A stretch of DNA of 10,107 bases from Deltaproteobacteria bacterium (lineage in GTDB: Bacteria; Desulfobacterota_B; Binatia; Bin18). The notes beneath the pieces are model-generated. The model was given only the letters and a program-made list of their open reading frames with translations, was not told where the DNA came from and searched no databases. Shown piece by piece: positions 1 through 7,705 of this stretch. The position numbers and the translations under genes were made by a program. Location of the stretch: assembly GCA_012271025.1 (NCBI GenBank), contig JAAXHF010000413.1:1-10107 (forward strand), in the 5' to 3' direction. How positions within the stretch are numbered: the stretch's first letter is position 1; every line of letters starts with the position of its first letter.

Positions 1-56
1 CCCACCGTTAAGACATGACCAGGTCCATCTTCTCCAAATCGCTCATAATGGACAGC

Positions 57-467
57 CTAGGACCAAAGAATCTGTACCAATCCTGAGTCTTGTATAGCAA
101 CGTCCCGAGAGATCAAGGGAAGCGAAAGACTCTGCGCCGCTGCGCAAATGAGCGCGTCAAAGGGATCATTGTTGGGTTGGACGGCATCTGCCAAATAGAC
201 TTGTTCAGGTGTCAAATCCAAGGGCTGATAGGCAGGATTGCTGAACAGGTCATCGAAAAAATCTCGGAGCGAACCTCGCAGATCAATCCGTCCCACACGG
301 CTCAGGAGGCTGATCTCCCATATCACAGCAACCGGAACATATGTGATGGATCGACGTTGCTCACAGGCCTCAAAATGGGCCGCAGCACGTCTCCCCAGGC
401 GTTTTCCGCCGCTGGCGTGAAATAAGAGCGGATGCGTATCGGTGAGGGCAGCCGTCTGCTCAGCCAC
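57..467 (-). CDS. PIN-domain ribonuclease toxin, VapC-like
   Basis: Read from a GTG this is 136 aa, the usual size of VapC-type toxins, which are PIN-fold Mg2+-dependent RNases neutralised by a cognate antitoxin. The acidic residues expected of an active site are visible: D10 in TDTH after the first beta strand, E51 in the WEIS helix, D101 and D104 in NNDPFDAL, and D122 in SRD near the end. The frame is open upstream to 614, but that part overlaps the antitoxin gene and has no PIN character, so the GTG at 465-467 is preferred. It has no good Shine-Dalgarno. The gene lies 43 nt after the RHH antitoxin on the same strand, as expected for a type II pair. A competing TTG start in another frame (512-514) overlaps the antitoxin stop as TTGA. 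Family call is fairly secure; RNA target is unknown and the exact start uncertain. Confidence 0.75.
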   Translation of the reverse strand: MAEQTAALTDTHPLLFHASGGKRLGRRAAAHFEACEQRRSITYVPVAVIWEISLLSRVGRIDLRGSLRDFFDDLFSNPAYQPLDLTPEQVYLADAVQPNNDPFDALICAAAQSLSLPLISRDVAIQDSGLVQILWS

Positions 468-510
468 GTGTCTGTCGTTCGGATATAGACTGCCGAGTTG
501 TCTTGTTCGA

Positions 511-795
511 TCAACCTTTGGGGCTCTGCCGAGCCTGAGAAGCGCTGAGAGCGGCAGAGAACAGCTCTCTGACTGCGGCGTCGGCTGAAGAGAGAGCCGG
601 ATCAGATACCGCAATCTTGATCCTGCCGACGACCGAGCGGACGGATGAGATTCTCTCTTGGCTACCGGTACGAGCTTCGCGAATCAGGCGATCCAGCAGC
701 TCACTCACACTCCGACAGCCTGTCGAGCGAGTCTGCGTCCGGAGCCATACCACATTGTCGGGATCGAGACTGACCGAGATAGCCTGTTTATTCAT
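511..795 (-). CDS. Ribbon-helix-helix antitoxin (VapB/CopG-like)
   Basis: A 94-aa protein. The N-terminal half fits a ribbon-helix-helix DNA-binding fold: a beta strand (AISVSLDPDNVVWL, residues 5-18), then a helix, a turn (TGCRSVSELL) and a second helix (LLDRLIREAR). The serine, arginine and alanine-rich C-terminal half is probably the flexible tail that wraps the toxin. It directly precedes the PIN toxin on the same strand, so the two form a probable toxin-antitoxin pair in which this protein also represses its own promoter. No Shine-Dalgarno precedes the ATG. Instead the start codon abuts a direct repeat of TACGATA that may be its operator, and translation may be leaderless. Function is inferred from fold pattern and context; the exact antitoxin family was not determined. 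Confidence 0.65.
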   Translation of the reverse strand: MNKQAISVSLDPDNVVWLRTQTRSTGCRSVSELLDRLIREARTGSQERISSVRSVVGRIKIAVSDPALSSADAAVRELFSAALSASQARQSPKG

Positions 796-812
796 ACGAT
801 AAGTGTACGATA
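795..812 (-). promoter_or_regulatory. Candidate antitoxin operator: direct repeat TACGATA, 11-bp period
   Basis: TACGATA occurs at 795-801 and again at 806-812 on the + strand, one helical turn apart, touching the antitoxin start codon. RHH antitoxins commonly bind short tandem sites over their own promoter. On the - strand a possible -10 (TACACT) lies inside the repeat, with TCGACC 17 bp upstream as a weak -35, which would place transcription start almost at the ATG. The repeat is seen directly; its role is inferred. Confidence 0.4.
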
Positions 813-863
813 CAAAGACCGTCGGGTCGAGACAGCATACGGGGAGAAGAGGGGCATATACCG

Positions 864-1088
864 CTAGCGCCCCGTTCTCCCACCGATGATTGCCGAAAAG
901 ACGGTGGCCATCTGCGGCACTGACTCACCGTGCTCCAGCCGGTCAGCGACGACCCGGAGAGCTAAGGCTTGGACACGCGCTATGGCTTCTTCACGGGTCT
1001 GGCCGTAGGCGAGAGCCCCAGGGAGTTCTGCAACCTCGCTCAGCCAGCGCCCATCCTCTTCCTGCTCAACTTCAACCGTGAAGTTCAT
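864..1088 (-). CDS. HicB-family antitoxin-like protein, apparently without HicA
   Basis: A 74-aa protein with the pattern of short HicB antitoxins: an N-terminal strand (NFTVEVEQEEDGRWLSEV), the ELPGALAYG segment, and the TREEAIARVQALALRVVADRLEHGE helix. HicB proteins adopt a partly degraded RNase H-like fold and inhibit the mRNA-cleaving toxin HicA. HicA genes normally lie right beside hicB. Here only 68 nt follow before the next antitoxin gene, and no small protein with the HicA GSH motif is visible on either side. The C-terminus after VPQ (ATVFSAIIGGRTGR) also looks unlike the usual family ending, so the toxin may have been lost and the tail altered. GGGAG 8 nt upstream of the ATG supports the start. 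It may belong to the same leftward unit as the downstream VapBC-like pair. Confidence 0.7.
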   Translation of the reverse strand: MNFTVEVEQEEDGRWLSEVAELPGALAYGQTREEAIARVQALALRVVADRLEHGESVPQMATVFSAIIGGRTGR

Positions 1089-1130
1089 AGCCGTGTCTCC
1101 CTTTTTTCAGTCATACCGCTGTCGCCGTGG

Positions 1131-1158
1131 AGCATAGCGCACCACTGCGTAACTGCAA
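1131..1158 (-). promoter_or_regulatory. Possible sigma-70 promoter for the hicB-like gene
   Basis: On the - strand TTGCAG (1153-1158) and TATGCT (1131-1136) are 16 bp apart, giving a 5' leader of roughly 35 nt. The -10 matches four of six consensus bases; the -35 is weak. Tentative. Confidence 0.25.
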
Positions 1159-1230
1159 CCGGCAGCGCTTCAGACTTTGAGGAAAGGGTGAGTGAAGGGA
1201 ATACGCCGGACGCGAGTCCCGGGCCTTCCC

Positions 1231-1259
1231 TTGCCCGTCCCGGCCAAGCGCGCTAGGCT
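1231..1259 (+). promoter_or_regulatory. Possible sigma-70-like promoter for the amidohydrolase
   Basis: TTGCCC (1231-1236) and TAGGCT (1254-1259) are separated by 17 bp, about 40 bp before the start codon. Matches are four and three of six. The rest of the 211-bp gap between the hicB-like gene and the amidohydrolase (1089-1299) shows no other clear element. Tentative. Confidence 0.22.
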
Positions 1260-1299
1260 GTCCGACACATCAGAACTGAAGCTCAAAGGAGGGACTGCC

Positions 1300-2406
1300 A
1301 TGGCAGCACATCGGATTATTTCTGCGGATTCGCATTTTGTCGAACCACCGACAATGTGGGCCGAACGGATTGACGCCAAGTTTCGTGACCGGGCGCCACA
1401 CACCCAGCAGGGGTATAAGGGCCGGCCCGGCGAGTGGTTCATGTGCGAAAATATCCAGCCGGTTCAGGTCGGCGGCTTTTTCGGTTCGGGCAAAAGCTCC
1501 GAAGAGTTGCCCGAACACCTCAAGAAAGGCTTTGAGGTTGCTCCCAAGAGCGTCTGGGACCCGGCCGAACGCCTCAAGGAACAGGACCGCGACGGCGTCA
1601 GCGCCGAGGGGCTGTACACCTCGATGGGCATGCTGCTGTTCGGTCTCGACGATGCCGAGTTGCGCGCCGCCAGTTTTACCGCCTTCAACGACTGGGCGGC
1701 CGAGTATTGCAGCTATGATCCCAAGCGCCTGATCGGCCTCGGCGCGATTACCCTGGAAGACATTCCGGCCGGCGTCAAAGAGCTGGAACGGATCGCCGCC
1801 AAGGGCCTGCGGGGTACGCTGGTCTGGGGCTCGCCGCCCGAAGACGCGCCGTACAGCGACCCGGTCTACGATCCGTTCTGGGCCGCCGCCCAAGACCTGA
1901 ACATGCCGCTGTCGCTGCACATCCTGACCGGCCGGGGCGGCAACCGGTTCAGCCGCCGCCGGGTCTTGTACGGCTATATGCGCCTGCCCCAGGAAATCCA
2001 ACTGACCCTGGCCGATATGGTCACCGGCGGTGTGTTTGAGCGCTTCCCCAAGCTGAGAATCGTATCGGCCGAAAACGACGTGTCGTGGCTGCCCCACTTC
2101 ATGTATCGGCTCGACCACGCCTATGACCGGCTGCGCCATATCGAAGGGCTGACCCTGTCGATGCTGCCCAGCGAGTACATCAAGCGCAACATCTGGGCGA
2201 CCTTCCAGTTTGAGACCAGCAATGTCGAGTTCACCCGTCAGGCGGTCGGCACCGAGCAGATCATGTGGTCCTCGGACTATCCGCATACCGACTCGCCGTG
2301 GCCGCGTTCGCGCGAGTTTATCGCCGGGGCGTTTGAGGATATGCGCGAAGACGACATAGCCAAGATCGTCGGCGGCAACGCCGCCGAGCTGTACGGGATT
2401 GCGTAG
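1300..2406 (+). CDS. Amidohydrolase family metal-dependent hydrolase (PF04909 type)
   Basis: A 368-aa cytoplasmic protein with the layout of amidohydro-2 TIM-barrel enzymes, which use a divalent metal for hydrolysis or decarboxylation. Visible landmarks: ISADSH at the N-terminus (D10, H12, metal-site position), HILTG with H207, VSAENDVSW (E258, the strand after the conserved FPKL), and [10 protein letters not shown] with D326 and H329, the expected catalytic aspartate region. It ends NAAELYGI, typical of this family. The frame is open from an ATG at 1192, but the ATG at 1300 is chosen because AAAGGAGGG (1285-1293) sits 6 nt before it and the 36 residues upstream look non-coding. The substrate cannot be read from sequence; relatives include 2-amino-3-carboxymuconate semialdehyde decarboxylase-like enzymes. 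It is followed by rpe 56 nt later, with no evident metabolic link. Confidence 0.85.
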   Translation: MAAHRIISADSHFVEPPTMWAERIDAKFRDRAPHTQQGYKGRPGEWFMCENIQPVQVGGFFGSGKSSEELPEHLKKGFEVAPKSVWDPAERLKEQDRDGVSAEGLYTSMGMLLFGLDDAELRAASFTAFNDWAAEYCSYDPKRLIGLGAITLEDIPAGVKELERIAAKGLRGTLVWGSPPEDAPYSDPVYDPFWAAAQDLNMPLSLHILTGRGGNRFSRRRVLYGYMRLPQEIQLTLADMVTGGVFERFPKLRIVSAENDVSWLPHFMYRLDHAYDRLRHIEGLTLSMLPSEYIKRNIWATFQFETSNVEFTRQAVGTEQIMWSSDYPHTDSPWPRSREFIAGAFEDMREDDIAKIVGGNAAELYGIA

Positions 2407-2418
2407 GGCGCGTTTCGT

Positions 2419-2455
2419 CCTTCAGGAGGGCCCGGGACGGCCCGCCTCCTGAAGG
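2419..2455 (+). promoter_or_regulatory. Perfect 11-bp hairpin in the leader of rpe
   Basis: CCTTCAGGAGG (2419-2429) pairs exactly with CCTCCTGAAGG (2445-2455) around a 15-nt GC-rich loop. There is no U-tract, so it is a poor intrinsic terminator. The 3' arm ends in AAGG, the start of the AAGGGGG that serves as the rpe ribosome binding site (2452-2458). The stem could therefore limit rpe initiation or separate it from the upstream gene. Confidence 0.6.
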
Positions 2456-2462
2456 GGGCGGT

Positions 2463-3125
2463 ATGAGCACGATCAAAATCCTGCCGTCTATCCTGGCTGC
2501 GGATTTTCGCTGTCTCGGCCAGCAGATCGCCGAAGTGGAGCGGGCCGGGGCCGACGGGATTCACATCGATGTGATGGACGGCCGCTTTGTGCCCAACATC
2601 AGCCTCGGTCCGTTTATCGTCGAGGCGGTTCGGCACACCACCAGCCTCACCCTCGACGTCCATCTGATGATCGTCGAGCCCGAGCGCTATGTGGACGACT
2701 TTGCCCGCGCCGGGGCCGACATCATCTCGGTCCACCAGGAAGCCTGTCTCCATCTGCACCGCACCGTCCAGCACATCAAGCAGCTGGGCAAGCGGGCTGG
2801 GGTGGTGCTGAACCCCGGCACGCCGCTGTCGAGCCTGGAAGACCTGCTGGACGAGGTCGATCTGATTCTGCTGATGAGCGTCAACCCCGGCTTTGGCGGC
2901 CAGCGTTTCATTGCCGCCAGCACCGATAAGGTCCGCCGGCTACGCGAGCTACTCGACGCCCGGGACTCGACCGTCGTGCTGGAGATTGACGGCGGGATTG
3001 ATCCCCGCACCGCGCCTCAGGCGGTCGCCGCCGGGGCTCGGATGCTGGTCGCCGGCTCAGCCGTGTTTGGCGCTCCCGGTGGCCCGGCCCAGGGCGTGAA
3101 GCGCCTGCGAGACAGCCTCGCCTAG
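2463..3125 (+). CDS. rpe: Ribulose-phosphate 3-epimerase
   Basis: Interconverts D-ribulose 5-phosphate and D-xylulose 5-phosphate in the pentose phosphate (or Calvin) pathway, in the cytoplasm. At 220 aa it is full length for this TIM-barrel family. Signature segments occur in order: [46 protein letters not shown], and AGSAVFG near the end. The expected metal and catalytic residues are all present at canonical positions: H34, D36, H67 and D176. The ATG follows AAGGGGG by 4 nt; part of this site is held in the leader hairpin. It may be cotranscribed with the amidohydrolase upstream. It converges with the S1-domain gene, only 20 nt separating the stop codons, and I see no intrinsic terminator there. 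Confidence 0.96.
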   Translation: MSTIKILPSILAADFRCLGQQIAEVERAGADGIHIDVMDGRFVPNISLGPFIVEAVRHTTSLTLDVHLMIVEPERYVDDFARAGADIISVHQEACLHLHRTVQHIKQLGKRAGVVLNPGTPLSSLEDLLDEVDLILLMSVNPGFGGQRFIAASTDKVRRLRELLDARDSTVVLEIDGGIDPRTAPQAVAAGARMLVAGSAVFGAPGGPAQGVKRLRDSLA

Positions 3126-3145
3126 GGGCGACGCCGGCGGTATGC

Positions 3146-4588
3146 CTATTTCTTCATTTTCTGCCGCAGCAGATCTCCCAGCGTGGTGCTGAAACCACGG
3201 CTGGCCTGTCCGGAATCGCCCATATACGCCTGGGCTTCGAGGCGTTCCTCCTGGGCCTGGGCTTTGGAACGCGACAGCCTGATCCGCCGGCCCTTGTCCT
3301 CAACCGCCAAGACCAGGACTTTCACCTCGGTGTCCGGCCCAAAGTCCTTGGTGTGGTCGGTGCCGCGCGGCGTCCCCATCTCGGCGTTGGGAATCAGGCC
3401 GGTTTGTCCGGGCCCGAGCCGGACAAACACCCCGAACGGTTCGACCCGGTCGACCCGACCGCTGAGCACGCTGCCGACAGTGATGACGGTTTCTTCGATC
3501 TGTTGGCCGGGACTCACTCCTTCGGGGGCCAGAGCCAGGGCAATCCGGCGCTTGTCAGGGTCGATGCTGAGGATCATGACCGTGATCCGGGACTGCTCGG
3601 CGGCCGCGTCCTTGAGCGTACCGTGCTGGCTGCGCGGGATTTCGCTGACGTGCAGGAGGCCGTTGACCCCGGGCAAGACCTCGACAAAGGCACCAAAATC
3701 GGCCATCCGCACGACCTGGCCGGTGACGATCTGGCGCGCCTTGAGCTGTTCGGCGACCTGTTCCCAGGGGTCGCCCTCAAGCGCCTTCATACTCAGGGAA
3801 ATCTTGCCCGTCTGCTCACTGACCTTGAGGACTTTGACACTCACCGCCTGACCGCTACTCAGGAATTCGGCCGGCTTGACGGTGCGGGAGTGGGACAGTT
3901 CCGAGACGTGGACCAGGCCCTGGACACCACCGCCGAGATCGACAAAAGCGCCGAAGTCGGTCAGCGAGGTCACCGTGCCCGGCAAGACCGCGTCAGGGAC
4001 GATTTTGACGCGCACTGCCTCGGCTTCTTCGGCCGCCGCCGCCTCGAGCAGGCGCCGCCGTGAGATGACGATATTGCGACCGTTGTCGGCATAGCGCGTC
4101 ACCTGAAATTCCAGGGTCTGGTTCAGAAAAACGTCCGAAGACTCGACCCGCCGGATATCCATCTGAGAAAACGGGCAAAAGGCCCGCAGCCCGCCGACCA
4201 TGACCTCATAGCCACCCTTGATGACCGCGTTGACCGTCCCCTCAACCGGCAACCCGTGGGAAAATGCCGCCTCCAATTGCTGGCGGGACCGCATGCCCTT
4301 GAGCAGCTTGCGGGACAGACGAATCTCACCCTCGGTCGATAACACCGTCGCCTCAATCTCATCCCCGACCTCGACCTGCAGGCTGCCGTCCTCGTTCTCC
4401 AGCTCGGCCCGGGCGATGATCCCCTCGCCCTTATCGCGGACATCGACAAAGATGCTGTCCTCGCCGATCTGAATCACGCTGCCCTTGACGATCTGACCCG
4501 TCTGGAGCGTGGGCTGTATCGCTTCCTGGGCCAGCAGCGCCGCAAAATCTTCTGCTCCGTCGGTGGTAGCTGTCTGCTCGTCACTCAT
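3146..4588 (-). CDS. S1 RNA-binding domain protein, ribosomal protein S1-like (five S1 repeats)
   Basis: A 480-aa protein built almost wholly of S1 (OB-fold) repeats, at about residues 31-97, 113-180, 199-269, 286-355 and 371-442. Repeats 3 and 4 carry the best motifs (DFGAFVDLG...GLVHVSELSHS; DFGAFVEVLPGVNGLLHVSEI). Repeats of this kind bind single-stranded RNA, and ribosomal S1 helps load mRNA on the 30S subunit. Standard S1 of proteobacteria has six repeats and about 550-570 aa, so this could be a shorter lineage-specific S1 or a second S1-like protein. The tail (TLGDLLRQKMKK) is basic. The ATG overlaps the glnE stop as ATGA (4585-4588), and AAAGGA lies upstream inside glnE, so it is probably translationally coupled to glnE. 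Domain identity is secure; being the main S1 is not shown. Confidence 0.88.
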   Translation of the reverse strand: MSDEQTATTDGAEDFAALLAQEAIQPTLQTGQIVKGSVIQIGEDSIFVDVRDKGEGIIARAELENEDGSLQVEVGDEIEATVLSTEGEIRLSRKLLKGMRSRQQLEAAFSHGLPVEGTVNAVIKGGYEVMVGGLRAFCPFSQMDIRRVESSDVFLNQTLEFQVTRYADNGRNIVISRRRLLEAAAAEEAEAVRVKIVPDAVLPGTVTSLTDFGAFVDLGGGVQGLVHVSELSHSRTVKPAEFLSSGQAVSVKVLKVSEQTGKISLSMKALEGDPWEQVAEQLKARQIVTGQVVRMADFGAFVEVLPGVNGLLHVSEIPRSQHGTLKDAAAEQSRITVMILSIDPDKRRIALALAPEGVSPGQQIEETVITVGSVLSGRVDRVEPFGVFVRLGPGQTGLIPNAEMGTPRGTDHTKDFGPDTEVKVLVLAVEDKGRRIRLSRSKAQAQEERLEAQAYMGDSGQASRGFSTTLGDLLRQKMKK

Positions 4589-7500
4589 ACTTCAGGTCCT
4601 TTCTGGCGTGCAAACCAGCGCGTGTAACAGTCCCGGATGGCCTCGCGTTGGACGTGATAGTCGGCCAGCAGCCGGGACGCCGCGTCCTGGCCGCCATAGC
4701 CCATCCGTCTGGCCAACCGGGGCAGTTGCGCGCCCTCGCTCTCCAGCGCTTCAACCGGCTGGTCACAGTCGATGCGGAGACGGTTTTCCAAGGTCCGCAG
4801 AAAACGGTAGCCCTGACTGAGGAGCTGACAATCGTCGGCCGGCAGGACGCCGCAGGTCTGGAGAGCCTCAACAGCCTGGAGTGTGGCGCGCTGTCTCAGC
4901 GCCGGAAAGCGCCGACCATACCGCAGCTGCAACATTTGTACAAGGAACTCGATATCGACAATGCCACCCCGACCGGTCTTGATATTGAAGCGGTCGCTGG
5001 CCTCGCCGGCCAGCTCATTTTCCATGCGCCCGCGCAAGCGGTCGATTTCGGCCACAGCATCCACGGTGATGGCGTCGGCATACACGATTGACTCCAGCAC
5101 GCCCTGTACCGGATCGGCCAGAGACACATCCCCGGCGACCACCCGGGCCTTGATCAGGGCCTGGCGCTCCCACACCTGAGAGCTGGCCTGATGGTAGCGT
5201 TCGAAGGCCGACAGGGACGAGACCAGCGAGCCGGCCCGGCCCGAGGGCCGCAGCCGCGTGTCGATTTTGTACACAGAGCCCTCGCGGGTCTGGACTTGCA
5301 GAGTCGAGATGATGCGCTGGGCCAGCTTGGTGAAGAGTTCGTGCGGCCCGACCCTGGGGTGGACGGCGCCCTGCTCGGCTTGGGCGGCCGGCTGGTACAG
5401 AAAAATCAGATCAAGGTCTGAGTTGTAGTTCAGTTCCCGGGCGCCCAGCTTGCCCATGCCGACAATGGCGAAGCGGCCCGGCAGGGCGCTGAGCCCGAGC
5501 TGCTCAAACAGAGCCGCCCGCGCCGTCTCATAGGCGCCACCCAGACAGGTCTGGGCCAGATCGGACAGCTGTCTGCTGGCCTGGGTGCAGTCCAGCAGCC
5601 CGTTGCTGTCGTTGATCCCAATCCGCAAAAACTCTTCGGTCCGGTAGCGGCGCAGGATATCGAGCCGATCCTCCAGGTCGTTCACCTCGGCCAAACGGGC
5701 CGCCAGCTCGGCCTGCATCATGGTCTGCGGTTTATGGATGTGGACCATATCGGCCCGCACCAGACTGTCGAGCAGCTCGGGGTGGCGCAAAAAGGTTCGC
5801 GACAGATAGGCGCTCGTGCCAAACAGCCCGACCAGGGTGCGCAGGGTGGACGGATTCTCGCGCAGCAGGGCCAGAAAGCTGGAGCGGGCTCCAATCGAGG
5901 CGACCAGGTTGGCTATGCCGGACAGCGCAAAGTCCGGATCCGGGGTCCGGGTCACCTCGCGGAACAGACTCGGGGCGAGTTCGTACAGAATCTTGCGCCG
6001 CCGGGGGGAGGCCGGAGAGTGGGGCGGCCCGGCGTGGAGCAGCACCGCGTGCTGATAGCTGTGCTCGATATCACGAAAGCCGAACTGCCGCAGCAACTCG
6101 GCGGCCCGCTCCCGGTCGTCCAGCGCCTCAAAAAAAGCCCGGACGGCCTCGGCGTGGGGGTCGTCGGCCTGCTGCTGTTCCTGGGGCGCGTAGAAGAGCG
6201 AGCAGAAAATCTGATGGACCGCCTCGGTATGGGTGTGGAACAGCGACCGGAACAGCGCCACCTCGTCGTCCGGGGGAGGGGAGTTCTGACCTTTGACTTT
6301 TGACTTTTGACTTTTGACTTCTCCCCAGTCTTCGACCCGCAGCCGTCGCGCCAACACCCGAATCTCCGCCTCGGTGTCCGGCAGGCTGTGGGTTTGACGG
6401 TCGTGAACGATCTGGATTTTGTGTTCGACCTGGCGCAGAAAGCGGTACGCGTTGCGCAGGCTGTCACAATCTTCCGCCGCCAGGTAATGGCCCTCGACGA
6501 GGCGGTCGAGCGCCGGCAGGGTTTTCAGCTCCCGCACATGGGGATCTTTGCCGGCGTGAATGAGCTGGAGCACCTGGCTGACAAACTCAACCTCCCGGAT
6601 GCCGCCACGACCGAGCTTGACGTTGGCGCCGGCCGGTTCGGCCTTGTTCAGGCTGCGCTCGATCCGGGTTTTCATATCCTTGAGGTCTTCGACCGTCGTA
6701 AAGTCGAGATAGCGCCGAAACACGAACGGCTGAATCTCGGTAATGAAACGCTCCCCCAAGGCCAGGTCTCCGGCAATCGGCCGAGCCTTGAGCAGGGCCG
6801 CCCGCTCCCAGGTCTGGCCCCAGGCTTCGTAATAGCCCAGGGTGTTGGACAGGGAATTGACCACCGGGCCGTTCGCGCCATCCGGCCGTAGGCGCAGGTC
6901 CACCCGAAACACCCGCCCACCGGCCACCTGGTCGCTCAGCGCCCGGGTCAATTTCTGGGCCAGATGGGTAAAGAACTCGCGCGGCGCCAGGCTGCCCTTG
7001 CTGCCCCCGGTGGTGTGCCCGGCATCGCTCTCGTACATATAGATCAGATCGATGTCAGAGCTGAAATTCAAATCCTGGCCGCCGAGTTTGCCCATGCCAA
7101 AGACGACGAAGCCGAGCGGCCGGTCGTCGGACGAGACGGCCTGACCGTACAGCTCACACAGCCGCGCCCGGCTGTACTCGTAGGCGACCTCGACCGTCGC
7201 GTCAGCCAGACAGCTCAGCGCCTGGGTCGTCTCTTCCAGCCTGGCCAGGGACAGCAGGTCGCGGGTACCGATGCGCAGGTATGCGCGGTCACGGTAGACC
7301 CGCAGCCCGCGCCAGAACTCCTCCTCGGGCAGCTCGTGCGGCAGCCGGGCGCGCAGCGTGGACAGATGCTGGGCAAGGCTGGTTCCCGAGGCTTGGCAAT
7401 CGGCCAAAAAGGTCGCTTCCCACGCCTCGGCCTGACGCAGCAAGACTGTGGTGAGATGTTGGCTTGCGCCGAGCACAAAAAGCAGCTCGGCACACCGCCG

Positions 7501-7689
7501 GGCGTCTCCCAGCACCCTTCCCCGGCCGGTGCCGTGGTCGAGCAGGCGGCTCAGATTCGTCGCCGCCAGGCCAGGGTCCGGCGCGGCGGCCACGCCGTCT
7601 GCAATGGCGTCCCACCAGGCGGACAGGCTTTCGCGCAGGGGCAGGAGAATGTGGAGGGGCTCGGAGACGGGCGGGGTGGCGGTGGACAT
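4585..7689 (-). CDS. glnE: Bifunctional glutamine synthetase adenylyltransferase/deadenylase
   Basis: Controls glutamine synthetase by adding AMP to, or removing it from, a tyrosine of GlnA, in response to PII/PII-UMP and glutamine. The 1034-aa chain has the duplicated family layout. The N-terminal (deadenylase) nucleotidyltransferase carries GMGKLGGQDLNFSSDIDL with D212 and D214, and the C-terminal (adenylyltransferase) unit carries GMGKLGARELNYNSDLDL with D758 and D760. Both Asp-x-Asp metal sites are intact, as are the matching RLRP segments and GRGGI-[RV]-[ED]-[VI]-EF motifs. It is longer than E. coli GlnE (946 aa). Part of the extra length is a lysine- and serine-rich insert at about residues 457-473, encoded by a heptanucleotide array. 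The ATG at 7687-7689 has no clear Shine-Dalgarno, so a nearby alternative start is possible. It lies 50 nt after the ferritin-like gene and overlaps the S1 gene. Confidence 0.95.
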   Translation of the reverse strand: MSTATPPVSEPLHILLPLRESLSAWWDAIADGVAAAPDPGLAATNLSRLLDHGTGRGRVLGDARRCAELLFVLGASQHLTTVLLRQAEAWEATFLADCQASGTSLAQHLSTLRARLPHELPEEEFWRGLRVYRDRAYLRIGTRDLLSLARLEETTQALSCLADATVEVAYEYSRARLCELYGQAVSSDDRPLGFVVFGMGKLGGQDLNFSSDIDLIYMYESDAGHTTGGSKGSLAPREFFTHLAQKLTRALSDQVAGGRVFRVDLRLRPDGANGPVVNSLSNTLGYYEAWGQTWERAALLKARPIAGDLALGERFITEIQPFVFRRYLDFTTVEDLKDMKTRIERSLNKAEPAGANVKLGRGGIREVEFVSQVLQLIHAGKDPHVRELKTLPALDRLVEGHYLAAEDCDSLRNAYRFLRQVEHKIQIVHDRQTHSLPDTEAEIRVLARRLRVEDWGEVKSQKSKVKGQNSPPPDDEVALFRSLFHTHTEAVHQIFCSLFYAPQEQQQADDPHAEAVRAFFEALDDRERAAELLRQFGFRDIEHSYQHAVLLHAGPPHSPASPRRRKILYELAPSLFREVTRTPDPDFALSGIANLVASIGARSSFLALLRENPSTLRTLVGLFGTSAYLSRTFLRHPELLDSLVRADMVHIHKPQTMMQAELAARLAEVNDLEDRLDILRRYRTEEFLRIGINDSNGLLDCTQASRQLSDLAQTCLGGAYETARAALFEQLGLSALPGRFAIVGMGKLGARELNYNSDLDLIFLYQPAAQAEQGAVHPRVGPHELFTKLAQRIISTLQVQTREGSVYKIDTRLRPSGRAGSLVSSLSAFERYHQASSQVWERQALIKARVVAGDVSLADPVQGVLESIVYADAITVDAVAEIDRLRGRMENELAGEASDRFNIKTGRGGIVDIEFLVQMLQLRYGRRFPALRQRATLQAVEALQTCGVLPADDCQLLSQGYRFLRTLENRLRIDCDQPVEALESEGAQLPRLARRMGYGGQDAASRLLADYHVQREAIRDCYTRWFARQKGPEV
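6284..6318. repeat. Heptanucleotide tandem array (TTTTGAC)5 inside glnE
   Basis: Five 7-bp units on the + strand: two degenerate (TTCTGAC, CTTTGAC) and three perfect TTTTGAC. The array is bracketed by GGGGAG (6278-6283) and, after two T, CTCCCC (6321-6326), an inverted pair. On the coding (-) strand it reads as repeated GTCAAAA and keeps the glnE frame, giving a KSQKSKVKGQ-type segment. Sequence and frame are direct observations. Confidence 0.9.
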
Positions 7690-7705
7690 GGCGGCAGGGC
7701 GGGCC

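Noticed and set aside
1..56. Tiny ORF after the toxin stop on the - strand (MSDLEKMDLVMS)
   Set aside because: Twelve codons, no ribosome binding site and no recognisable feature; nothing else seen in this stretch.
1192..1299. N-terminal extension of the amidohydrolase from an ATG at 1192
   Set aside because: AAAGGAGGG at 1285-1293 and the family-typical N-terminus favour 1300.
1270..2286. Long antisense open frame (338 codons) opposite the amidohydrolase
   Set aside because: Mirror frame of a GC-rich gene; composition is typical of antisense translation, no start signal, and the + strand gene has clear family motifs.
3126..3145. Bidirectional terminator between rpe and the S1 gene
   Set aside because: The 20-nt gap has no stable stem followed by a T-tract on either strand.
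6284..6318. Heptamer array as a CRISPR
   Set aside because: Units are 7 bp with no spacers and lie in a coding frame.
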